Shown here: positions 45,817-53,275 of the stretch, one piece after another | Numbering within the stretch: the first letter of the stretch is position 1 | Layout: the number at the start of each line of letters is the position of its first letter | Source of the DNA: Ilumatobacteraceae bacterium | GTDB lineage: Bacteria > Actinomycetota > Acidimicrobiia > Acidimicrobiales > Ilumatobacteraceae | Length of the DNA: 64,000 nucleotides | NCBI GenBank assembly: GCA_025463305.1 | Contig: JAOBWK010000102.1 | Location: 32,250 to 96,249 of the forward strand | Direction: 5' to 3' | Notes under the pieces: generated by a model | Database searches by the model: none | Told to the model about the DNA's origin: nothing | Seen by the model: the letters and a program-made list of their open reading frames with translations, nothing else | Position numbers and translations under genes: made by a program

Positions 45817-45925
45817 GACTGTCCTGCTCTTTCTGCCGGTGCTTCGTTGTGAATGCTGTTGTGGGTCGCACCCTACGGAGGGGGTGTGACAGAGTTCCCG
45901 TGGCGAACGACAGCACTGTAACTTC

Positions 45926-45937
45926 GTACAAGCGTTC
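45926..45937. promoter_or_regulatory. LexA box upstream of recA
   Basis: On the minus strand this reads GAACGCTTGTAC in the context TC-GAAC-N4-GTAC-GA, the same GAAC-N4-GTAC form as two boxes at lexA. It lies 110 bases before the recA ATG (45816). Confidence 0.7.
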
Positions 45938-46013
45938 GATCAAGGATCGCGGCGAGAATTCACGCGACCGACGGATCCACCGGCGAGTTCGCCATCGAAC
46001 TCAGGGCGCCGGG

Positions 46014-46457
46014 TCAGGACGCGAGCGGCGCGCCCGCGGCGCGAGTGCGCGCCGCGGCCGCGGCGACATCGGTCGGTGACGGCGGTTCCATCATCAGCTC
46101 CACCGCGAACCACAGGGTGTAGGTGAAGGGGTACAGGAGCACCGGCAGCACCACGGCGGCGATGCCCAGCACGATCATCAGCGGCTTGATCGCCACATCG
46201 GGGTAGGTGTCGATGATCGAGATCGCCCCGGCGACGATGAGGAGCCCGAGCGACAACATCGCGTTGATCGACGCCGCGCCGAGCTCGAAGCCGTCCTGGC
46301 CGCGCTGCACCGACATCCCACAGTGCTGACAGGCGTCGTGCCGGTGGAACCATCCGCGACGGAAGCCGGGCCGGCTGCCACACCACGCGCACTGCAGCAG
46401 CAGGGCTCGCCGGATGAGGACGCCGAACGTCGGACGAGTTGCCTGCACGACCATCAT
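46014..46457 (-). CDS. DUF983 family membrane protein
   Basis: A 147-residue protein. The N-terminal part has two C-x-x-C pairs (CAWCGSRPGF and CQHCGMSV) with a Trp between, the DUF983 zinc-ribbon-like signature, followed by two hydrophobic segments (about 66-87 and 92-115). Families with this fold are often near cytochrome oxidase genes, but none is here. The two ATG codons at 46457 and 46454 are both possible. It is divergent from the next membrane-protein gene with a 32-base gap. Role unknown. Confidence 0.75.
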   Translation of the reverse strand: MMVVQATRPTFGVLIRRALLLQCAWCGSRPGFRRGWFHRHDACQHCGMSVQRGQDGFELGAASINAMLSLGLLIVAGAISIIDTYPDVAIKPLMIVLGIAAVVLPVLLYPFTYTLWFAVELMMEPPSPTDVAAAAARTRAAGAPLAS

Positions 46458-46489
46458 GGTATCGACACCCGAATCCGCAGCGGGGAGCC

Positions 46490-47344
46490 ATGACGCTGCG
46501 CCCCGCCGACAGCGGAGGTGCCAAGATGTCGCCCGTGCGACGCTCCCTGGCCAGTTTGCTGTTCGGCCTCGCCGCGATCGTCGGCAGCCTTGCGCTCAGT
46601 GGGTTCTGGCTCCAGTACACCGCCCTCTCCCCCGGTCGCACCCGCGACAACGCGGCCGCGGTGCTCGGCGACAACGACATCAAGAACGAGGTCGCCACCG
46701 CCATCGCCACGGCCACGGTTGCCCAACTGCCGCAGTTCACGGCCGTCGACATCCACAGCATCGTGGTGCAGACCGAGAGCACCAACGAAGGCGCCCGCCT
46801 GATGGCCGACATCGTCGCCGATGCGCACGCCCGCCTCATCGGCGCCGACAGCAAGCCGGTGACGATCACCTCCGACGAGCTCGTCGAGATCCTGCGCGAC
46901 CAGCGCGCCGCCGTGGTGCCCCCGGTGGTGCTGCCGGTCCCGCGGGTCGGGGCGCTCTCCACGATGCGCGAAGTGCTCGTCTGGCTGCTGCCGATCGGCG
47001 GCGGGCTGGCCGTCCTGCTGATCGTGCTCGCGCTCGCCGCACACCCGGAGAAGCCCGAGCTGCTGCGGTCGCTTGCTGAGCTCTTCTTCGCGCTCGCGCT
47101 GCTGTTGGTGATCGTCGGCTACGTGGTGCCGGCGTTCGTGGTGCCGCTGTTCTCCAGCGATCCATGGGTCAACGCCGTCCCGCGGCTCGCGCAGGACTCG
47201 CTGCCGCCGCTGCTCGGCATCACGGTGTTGTTCTGCGCGCTCGGGCTGGCCTGCTATGCCGCCGGCGCCGCGTCGAAGCGGCGCGACCGTTGGTCGCAGC
47301 CGATCCGGCGCACGTCGTACCGCGAGGAGCGCCGCTGGGGCTGA
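46490..47344 (+). CDS. Conserved integral membrane protein of unknown function
   Basis: A 284-residue protein. One N-terminal helix (about 18-40), then a polar region of about 110 residues, then three more hydrophobic segments (about 161-181, 198-219 and 238-260). The polar part, presumably outside, includes SPGRTRDNAAAVLGDNDIKNEVATAIA, a motif repeated in other actinobacterial membrane proteins of unknown role. ATG 46490 is preferred because GGGGAG lies just upstream; the frame stays open to 46439. It is convergent with the aminotransferase gene. Confidence 0.7.
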   Translation: MTLRPADSGGAKMSPVRRSLASLLFGLAAIVGSLALSGFWLQYTALSPGRTRDNAAAVLGDNDIKNEVATAIATATVAQLPQFTAVDIHSIVVQTESTNEGARLMADIVADAHARLIGADSKPVTITSDELVEILRDQRAAVVPPVVLPVPRVGALSTMREVLVWLLPIGGGLAVLLIVLALAAHPEKPELLRSLAELFFALALLLVIVGYVVPAFVVPLFSSDPWVNAVPRLAQDSLPPLLGITVLFCALGLACYAAGAASKRRDRWSQPIRRTSYREERRWG

Positions 47345-47347
47345 GCC

Positions 47348-48721
47348 TCAGCTCACCAGCTCGTCGACGAACTCGCCGAAGACCGAGGCGTACCGCATGG
47401 CGTCCTCGGTGGTGTGCATGATCGAGATCAGCCACTGCTCGTCGAGGCCGGGCGGCAGCAGGATGCCGCGGTTGATGCCGTGGATCCACTGCGCGAAGGC
47501 GAGGTCGAAGTCGGTGGCCTTGTAGTCGCGGTAGTTGCGGATGGGCTCGGCGGCCCACGTGATGCATCCCTTGGCGCCCAGCTGCACGGTGTGCGCGTCG
47601 AGACCAGCGCCCTCGATGATCGCGTCGCACGCGACCAGCAGCTGGTGGTTGCGGTCGATGCAGCCCTGCGTCGCCTCCGGCGTGCAGATCTCGCCGAGCA
47701 CGGCCTTCGCCGCGGCCATGCAGAGCGGGTTGCCGTTGTACGTGCCGAGGTGCATCACGCGACCCTGGGTGATCTGGTCCATGTACTCGCGCTTGCCGCC
47801 GAAGGCCCCGAGGGGCAGTCCCCCGCCGATGCTCTTGGCCAGCGCGACGAGGTCGGGCAGCACGCCGAGCGTGCCGGTGGCACCGCTCCAACCCGCGGTG
47901 ATGCCGGTCTTGACCTCGTCGAAGATCAGGAGGGTGCCGTAGCGCTGGGTGATCTCGCGTACGGCTTCGAGGTAGCCCGGCTGCGGCTTGCAGATGCCGA
48001 TGTTCTCCATCACCGGCTCGACGATGAAGCAGGCGACCTCGCCGCTGCGCAGCACGCGCTCGAGCGCCTCGGCGTCGTTGTACGGGATGACGATGGTGTC
48101 GCCGAGGACCGCACTGGTGATGCCAGCGGTGCCCGGGACGGGCGTCGGGTTGTCGGCGGGGCCGGCGACGTCGAGCGACGGCTTCATCGAGATCATGACC
48201 TCGTCGTGGTGGCCGTGGTAGCCGCCTTCGACCTTGACGATCTTCTCCCGACCCGTCGCGCCACGGGCGACGCGGATGGCGTCCATCGTGGCCTCGGTGC
48301 CGCTGTTGGTGAAGCGCCACATCGGCAGGCCATAGCGCGCCCCGAGCATCTCGGCGACATCGGCGTTGGTCTCGCACGGGGTGACGAACAGCGTGCCGTT
48401 GTCGAGTTGGGCCTCGATGGCCGAGCGCACGAGCGGATGGCAGTGCCCGGAGAAGAGGGCGCCGAAGCCCATGTCGTAGTCGGTGTAGCGGTTGCCGTCG
48501 ACGTCTTCCATCCAGCTGCCCTGGGCCCGGGTCACCACGATCGGGTGCGGGTCGTAGGCCTGGAAGCTCGACGGAACCCCCATCGGCAGCACCTGGCGGG
48601 CCCGCTCGGTGGCGGCCTGCGAGGCCTTCGTACGCTGGGCGTACGAAGCGAGCTCACGGCGAGTGATGTCGCGGGCTCGCTGGGTCAGATCATGGGTGAG
48701 CGTGGAATCCGTTGCGCTCAT
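47348..48721 (-). CDS. Class III aminotransferase, glutamate-1-semialdehyde aminomutase-like
   Basis: A 457-residue PLP enzyme of the HemL branch. Conserved points are WMEDVDGNRYTDYDMGFG, FTNSGTEATMDAIRVARGATGR, YHGHHDE, LIFDEVKTG and the PLP Lys in ALAKSIGGGLPLGAFGG (about residue 295). The typical HemL N-terminal motif with G-G-V-N-S-P is replaced by PMGVPSSFQAYDPHP, and no other heme gene is near, so it may be a paralog with a different substrate rather than the heme enzyme. The gene contains a perfect inverted repeat at 48626-48648. Confidence 0.85.
   Translation of the reverse strand: MSATDSTLTHDLTQRARDITRRELASYAQRTKASQAATERARQVLPMGVPSSFQAYDPHPIVVTRAQGSWMEDVDGNRYTDYDMGFGALFSGHCHPLVRSAIEAQLDNGTLFVTPCETNADVAEMLGARYGLPMWRFTNSGTEATMDAIRVARGATGREKIVKVEGGYHGHHDEVMISMKPSLDVAGPADNPTPVPGTAGITSAVLGDTIVIPYNDAEALERVLRSGEVACFIVEPVMENIGICKPQPGYLEAVREITQRYGTLLIFDEVKTGITAGWSGATGTLGVLPDLVALAKSIGGGLPLGAFGGKREYMDQITQGRVMHLGTYNGNPLCMAAAKAVLGEICTPEATQGCIDRNHQLLVACDAIIEGAGLDAHTVQLGAKGCITWAAEPIRNYRDYKATDFDLAFAQWIHGINRGILLPPGLDEQWLISIMHTTEDAMRYASVFGEFVDELVS
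48626..48648. repeat. Perfect 10-bp inverted repeat inside the aminotransferase gene
   Basis: Arms CTTCGTACGC (48626-48635) and GCGTACGAAG (48639-48648) around TGG. It is within codons 25-32 of the aminotransferase gene and encodes part of LASYAQRTKAS on the minus strand. A dyad this long is unlikely by chance in a fixed coding stretch; it could be a hairpin or a protein-binding site near the 5' end of the message. Confidence 0.6.
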
Positions 48722-48917
48722 GGTGTTCTCCCTACGGAATGCGTTGCCCGAATCCTACCACACAATGGAATTCGTCGTTGACGGCCCCTCCAGCGCATGT
48801 GCATTTGTGCACGTCAGGGCGTCGGGAGGGCTCGCGGACGGACCTGCTCGCGCACGTGTCCGACGATGCATTTCGACGGTGCAAACGCTGCGCAGCCGTG
48901 GCACACTGTTCGCTCTT

Positions 48918-48991
48918 GGTGGTCGTAGCTCAGCTGGTAGAGCATCAGTTTGTGGTACTGAGGGTCGCGGGTTCGAGCCCCGTCGGTCACC
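48918..48991 (+). tRNA. tRNA-His(GTG)
   Basis: Acceptor GTGGTCG/CGGTCAC (48919-48925 and 48984-48990, two wobble pairs) with discriminator C at 48991 and an encoded G at 48918 that would serve as G-1, the histidine identity element. Anticodon stem TCAGT/ACTGA, loop TTGTGGT, anticodon GTG. T arm GCGGGTTCGAGCCCCGT. CCA is not encoded. Confidence 0.95.
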
Positions 48992-49116
48992 CGAATGCAG
49001 GGTCGCGCACGGTCCGTCAGGACCGGGCGCGACGCTGATCGATTGCAACAGGATCGGGCGTGCGGTCGTCGCGGTGGGATTCCCACCACGGCGCCCATAC
49101 ACTCGGTCGACCACAT

Positions 49117-49191
49117 GCGCCTCTAGCTCAACGGCAGAGCAACGGACTCTTAATCCGCAGGTTCTGGGTTCGAAACCCAGGGGGCGCACCA
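49117..49191 (+). tRNA. tRNA-Lys(CTT), integration target
   Basis: Acceptor GCGCCTC/GGGGCGC (49117-49123 and 49181-49187, one G-U pair), discriminator A and an encoded CCA (49189-49191). The anticodon loop CTCTTAA gives anticodon CTT. T arm CTGGGTTCGAAACCCAG. A tyrosine recombinase gene starts 113 bases downstream, so the 3' half of this tRNA is very likely the attB/attL site. Confidence 0.95.
49161..49191 (+). other. Putative attL core in the tRNA-Lys 3' end
   Basis: Integrating elements with tyrosine recombinases usually recombine in the T arm and acceptor of a tRNA and carry a copy of that segment at their far end. The T arm and 3' end here are intact and adjacent to int. No second copy longer than 9 bases was seen up to 64000, so attR is probably beyond the window. 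Confidence 0.4.
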
Positions 49192-49304
49192 CGAAAGACC
49201 AGCTCAGAGGTAGTGAGCGAGGAACTTCGAGCCAGTCTATTGAGCGAGATAGGCGCCAAACCGGGTCTAGACACCGGTAAAGACTCTCCATAGACTTTTT
49301 GAGT

Positions 49305-50759
49305 ATGGCGCTCGATAGGCACCGGTTCGAGGCCAAAGTCGACCGGTCAGCAGAACATCACCGGTGGCTCGGAGCCGTGGCAGCGAACGGCGTGGGACAG
49401 GTTCGCGTCGATGGAAAGCTCGTCACCGCGCCGCGAGCGGCATGGTTGCTGGAGCACGGATCGATCGCACCTGACCATGTGGTGCTGGCCTGTCCGACCG
49501 ACCCGTCGTGTGTCCGAGTTGAGCATCTCCGTCTCGAAGGCCGGGCGCCGTCGGCGGCGAAGACATCCAAGAAGCGGCAGCCACGTGGCGCAGGTTCCAT
49601 CGAACCGATTTCGCGCGGCGTGTGGAAGATCGGTGTGTCGGCTGGCATCGACGAAGATGGTCATCGACGGCGGAGCTACCGAACGGTCAGAGGCACGCGC
49701 ACCGACGCGGCCAAGGCCTTGGCCGCATTCGTGACCGAAGTCGGCGACGGCAGCTCGCTCCCCCGCCATCGCGACAAGCAGTTGACCGTCGATGCCTTGA
49801 TCGAGTGGTACCTCGAGTTCGCTCGCGAGGAGCGTGGGCTCGAACACTCGACGCTCGTCGGCTACGAGGACGCCTACACGCATTGGCTGAGCGACCTGAT
49901 CGGCACCAAGCGAGCAAGCACCGTCACCCTGGCCGATCTCGACAAGGCCTTCGGTCGCATGCGCCGAGCCAAGCTGTCACGCAGCAGGATGAACAACGCC
50001 CGCTCCGCGCTCAGCGGTGCGTACAAGTGGGGCAAGCGCCACGGCATGGTGCCGAACAACCCTGTGGCCGTGTTCGAGCTCCCGAGCAGCAGCCAGACGC
50101 CGCGTGAGACGACAGCGCCGGAGATCGACGAACTGCTTCGGCTGCTCGATGCCGCAGACGAGCACGACGAGATCCTCGCGCCGGTGCTCAAGCTCGGTGC
50201 GACGACCGGCCTGCGTCGCGGTGAGCTTTCCGGTCTGCGACGTGACCGCCTGCACCTCGATCGGGCCGAGCTGGTCGTCGATGCTGCCGTCAACGATGCC
50301 GGCGGAGTGGTCGTCGAGAAGCAGACCAAGACCCGGAGTCGACGCAAGGTGGCACTCGACGGAGCGACGGTCGCCTTTCTACATGAGCACCTCAAGGCAA
50401 TGGACGACCGCGCCGAGCTGCTCCGCATGACTGTGGCACCCGACGCCTACGTGTTCAGCCTCGACCCAGACTGCTCCACGCCGATGCGACCCGAGTTCAT
50501 GACCAGGCGCATGCGCCAGCTCCGCAAAGAACAGAACCTCACCGACGGCAGCTTCGACGCGACGATCCTCGCCCTGCGCAAGTGGACGAGTAGTGAACTG
50601 ATGGACGCCGGCTTCAACCCAACAGCCGTCAGCGGCCGGCAGGGCCACACCGTCCAGGTGATGCTCCACCACTACTCCACGCGTCGCCAGTCCGCCGATG
50701 TGGCTGCCGCCGAGCACCTCGGCTCGCGGGTTCATCGCCGGCCTGTCGTCGAGTCGTGA
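49305..50759 (+). CDS. int: Tyrosine recombinase (integrase) with N-terminal HNH-like domain
   Basis: A 484-residue integrase. The catalytic domain (about 270-470) has Arg in TTGLRRGELSGLR, Lys in KTRSRRKVAL, ILALRKWTSSELMDAGF (second Arg), GRQGHT and the Tyr nucleophile in LHHYSTR. The first box His is replaced (ILALR for the usual H-x-L-R). SAM-like core-binding domain at about 160-250. Residues 1-85 add an HNH_3-like fold: W-G then GQVRV, APRAAWLLEHGSIAPDHVVLACPTDPSCVRVEHLRL, which mirrors phage HNH endonucleases but lacks the catalytic His at VLAC. ATG 49305 is used (a TTG two codons upstream is possible). It should integrate and excise the island at tRNA-Lys. Confidence 0.92.
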   Translation: MALDRHRFEAKVDRSAEHHRWLGAVAANGVGQVRVDGKLVTAPRAAWLLEHGSIAPDHVVLACPTDPSCVRVEHLRLEGRAPSAAKTSKKRQPRGAGSIEPISRGVWKIGVSAGIDEDGHRRRSYRTVRGTRTDAAKALAAFVTEVGDGSSLPRHRDKQLTVDALIEWYLEFAREERGLEHSTLVGYEDAYTHWLSDLIGTKRASTVTLADLDKAFGRMRRAKLSRSRMNNARSALSGAYKWGKRHGMVPNNPVAVFELPSSSQTPRETTAPEIDELLRLLDAADEHDEILAPVLKLGATTGLRRGELSGLRRDRLHLDRAELVVDAAVNDAGGVVVEKQTKTRSRRKVALDGATVAFLHEHLKAMDDRAELLRMTVAPDAYVFSLDPDCSTPMRPEFMTRRMRQLRKEQNLTDGSFDATILALRKWTSSELMDAGFNPTAVSGRQGHTVQVMLHHYSTRRQSADVAAAEHLGSRVHRRPVVES

Positions 50760-50824
50760 CGCGCTCGCCTGCCTTCGAATGGAAGTCGATGGTCAGCAAC
50801 GTCCTCGAGCAGTACCATTTCGGC

Positions 50825-51013
50825 ATGGCGCGGTCCGCAGGGGAACTCCCCCACTCACCGGTGATCGATGTCATCGACGATGGCCTCACGGACGATGCGG
50901 TGGCTGATCAATTCGCTGCATGGCTGACCGACCTCGAGGCGGTCACTCCGGTCGAGCTGCAGGTGACCGCAGCCGATGAGCTCCATCGCGCCTACGCCGA
51001 CGACGACGTGTGA
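50825..51013 (+). CDS. Small acidic protein, probable VapB-like antitoxin
   Basis: A 62-residue acidic protein (MARSAGELPHSPVIDVIDD...). It has no clear ribbon-helix-helix or AbrB motif, so the antitoxin call rests on context: its stop overlaps the GTG of a PIN-domain toxin gene (GTGA). An in-frame ATG at 50789 would add 12 residues and cannot be excluded. Confidence 0.6.
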   Translation: MARSAGELPHSPVIDVIDDGLTDDAVADQFAAWLTDLEAVTPVELQVTAADELHRAYADDDV

Positions 51014-51414
51014 CCTCCCCAATCGTCATCGACGCCTCAGCCGCCGTCGAGATCATCGCCCGCACTAGCATCGGTGCAGACCTGCAAAGACTCATGCCAC
51101 GCCGGAGCGTGCCGTGGGTGCCGGACGGCCTGTTCGACGCAGAGGTGATGTCTGTCCTCCGTCGCTGGGAGCTGCGCGGAACGCTGCCACCGGGCGACGT
51201 TGCTTCGGCAATGCTCCGGTTCGCCAACTGGCGGATCCGTCGAGCCAGCGTGAGCGGACTTACGCTCGACGCCTGGACGCTCCGGCACAACGTCACGTTC
51301 ACCGACGCTTGCTACGTGTCCCTTGCAAGACGCCTGGCCGCCCCGCTGCTCACCAGCGACCAACGTCTCGCCGACGCGCCCGGGATAGCAATTGAGGTTC
51401 TCACTCCCCGGTGA
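51010..51414 (+). CDS. PIN-domain ribonuclease, VapC-like toxin
   Basis: A 134-residue PIN protein starting at GTG 51010. The acidic metal-binding residues are in place: Asp8 (IVIDASAAVE), Glu45 (DAEVMSVLRRW), Asp near 98 (TFTDACYVSLA) and Asp near 116 (LLTSDQRLA). VapC toxins cleave tRNA or rRNA when the antitoxin is lost, and stabilise mobile elements. It is translationally coupled to the small acidic gene upstream, the classical antitoxin-toxin order. It follows int in the island. Confidence 0.82.
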   Translation: MTSPIVIDASAAVEIIARTSIGADLQRLMPRRSVPWVPDGLFDAEVMSVLRRWELRGTLPPGDVASAMLRFANWRIRRASVSGLTLDAWTLRHNVTFTDACYVSLARRLAAPLLTSDQRLADAPGIAIEVLTPR

Positions 51415-51561
51415 CGGTAGCGACGAGGCCTCCGCCTGACCTTCCCCACCTTTGCGATATCCGACCCTGTTGTTCAGTGAGGACTTCCCGTCGCCACGCC
51501 ACCTTCGGATCGAGCGATATGACATCGGTGGTCCGTACGCATCTGTCGATGGAGGTTCGAG

Positions 51562-51981
51562 GTGAGTGACGTCATTGCTGACGAGTGGGGCGCCATGCCT
51601 CTCATGCTCCGGGTCGAGGAGGCCGCAACAGTCCTTCGGATCAGCAGGTCGAAGGCCTACGAACTGACGACGCTGTACCGGGCGAGCGCCGGCATCAACG
51701 GCCTTCCCTCGATCCGAATAGGTGATCTCCTCCGTGTTCCGCGGTTCGCGTTGCAGGAGCTCGTGATGACCGGCCAGATCGTGCAACTGACGCGGAAGGC
51801 CCGTGCTGACTCACCACCGACGGCGTCGCCGATCTCGAACCCGTCTCGCAAACGCTCGTCGATTGACCGCACGCAGCTGTCGCTGCTCGCTACGGACCGA
51901 GAGCCAGCGATCGACGTGCGTGGCACAGAGGTCAGCCGAGTGGGTCTAAACAGACACGGTCCCGCCCGCCGAGGTGAATGA
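51562..51981 (+). CDS. Excisionase-like helix-turn-helix protein
   Basis: A 139-residue protein beginning at GTG 51562 with GGAGG six bases upstream. Residues about 14-66 form an HTH_17/excisionase fold: LMLRVEEAATVLRISRSKAYELTTLY, then SIRIGDLLRVPRFALQELV, the helix-turn-helix and wing of Xis-type proteins. The C-terminal half is basic and disordered. Close to int on the same strand, it is probably the recombination directionality factor, though it might instead regulate an island promoter. Confidence 0.78.
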   Translation: MSDVIADEWGAMPLMLRVEEAATVLRISRSKAYELTTLYRASAGINGLPSIRIGDLLRVPRFALQELVMTGQIVQLTRKARADSPPTASPISNPSRKRSSIDRTQLSLLATDREPAIDVRGTEVSRVGLNRHGPARRGE

Positions 51982-52204
51982 AAGTCGCTTGCCGAGCTCG
52001 GTTGCTTGCTAGGAGCGACGACGAAAACGACGAACTTGCCGTGCCCAACCCTACGGTGTCGATTACCCCCAGGTCCACATGACACGTAGATCGCCCTTTC
52101 GAGCTGCTGGACAGGGCCAAGTCTACCGGATTTCGATCGATCGAAACCGGCCTGCACCCCTGCACACCGCTGCTGCCCGTGAGTGGTGCCGATATCGTTC
52201 GCGT

Positions 52205-53275
52205 GTGGCACCGGACCCGTCGCGAGCAGAGGTACATGCAACCGGAGCGTCGCGGGGCCTGCCTGCCGTTCGTCAGGGAGACGCGTTTCAACTGATTGGG
52301 CAGACCGCACGAGATTCGGTGGACCTGATCGTCACCTCGCCTCCTTACTGGGGTCTTCGGACATACGGGTTGGCTCATCGGCCAGAACTACTCGATGAAT
52401 GGCGCGAGGAGTCTCATGATCCGGCCGCCGCCCCGCCCTGGAGCTGGTACAAGGAGCACGGTGGCGTGCTTGGACTCGAACCATATCCAGAGTGGTACGT
52501 AGCGCATCTCGTGGAGTTCTTCAGTCGCGCAATGCAGACCCTGAAACCCACGGGAAGTCTGTGGCTCAATATTGGCGACACGTACTTCGCGCGTTGGTCA
52601 AGCATGCGAGCCGATGGCCGTCAAGGGCTCAGCGACTCGGATGAACGGACTCGCAGGCGGACGCCTGCCGGGGGCTGGCGCCATGACAAGCAGCTGATGC
52701 TCATGCCGTCCAGAGTGGCGATTGGCCTCCAGGACGCGGGTTGGATTCTTCGAAACGATCTGATTTGGCGGAAGACGAACGCAATGCCGCGCCCGGAGAC
52801 GGATCGACTCCGGACTACCCACGAGCACCTCTTCCACTTCGTTCGGAGGCGGAAGGAGGGCCGGCCGTCATATTGGTACGACCTTTCGGCTGCCGAGGAC
52901 AAGGGCGTCGACGTCGTGGACTACGCCTGCGGAAGGTCGCGCAACGACCATTCGGCAACGTTTCCCGCAGATCTGATTGAAGCGCGGATTCGCTCCAGCA
53001 GTCCGCCGGGCGGGCTAGTTCTCGATCCGTTCTGTGGCACTGGTCGCGCCCTCGAAGTAGCGGTCGCCAACGGTCGACGAGCACAGGGATTCGAGTTGTC
53101 CGAGAACTACGCGAAGGCTGCTCGCGCCAACGTGCGTCGCGCAAAGTTGACCGCCGCAAAGATTCATCAGGTGATCGTGGGCGATCATGTTCACCAAGTC
53201 GGCAGGACGAAGTCAGCGATGCCAGCAAAGCAATCCGCAGCGGTCAAGGCCACCGATCGCTCGTCAGCCGTGTAG
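52205..53275 (+). CDS. Site-specific DNA methyltransferase, beta class
   Basis: A 356-residue amino-methyltransferase. Motif IV is TSPPYWGLRTYG near residue 42, and motif I is VLDPFCGTGRALEVA near 275, in that order, which defines the beta class (m6A or m4C; SPPY favours m4C). No cognate restriction gene is adjacent, so it is an orphan or serves a neighbour. GTG 52205 is chosen at the start of the conserved region; an ATG at 52079 in the same frame would add 42 basic residues. The 3' end overlaps the SIR2 gene (convergent) by 85 bases. Confidence 0.87.
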   Translation: MAPDPSRAEVHATGASRGLPAVRQGDAFQLIGQTARDSVDLIVTSPPYWGLRTYGLAHRPELLDEWREESHDPAAAPPWSWYKEHGGVLGLEPYPEWYVAHLVEFFSRAMQTLKPTGSLWLNIGDTYFARWSSMRADGRQGLSDSDERTRRRTPAGGWRHDKQLMLMPSRVAIGLQDAGWILRNDLIWRKTNAMPRPETDRLRTTHEHLFHFVRRRKEGRPSYWYDLSAAEDKGVDVVDYACGRSRNDHSATFPADLIEARIRSSSPPGGLVLDPFCGTGRALEVAVANGRRAQGFELSENYAKAARANVRRAKLTAAKIHQVIVGDHVHQVGRTKSAMPAKQSAAVKATDRSSAV

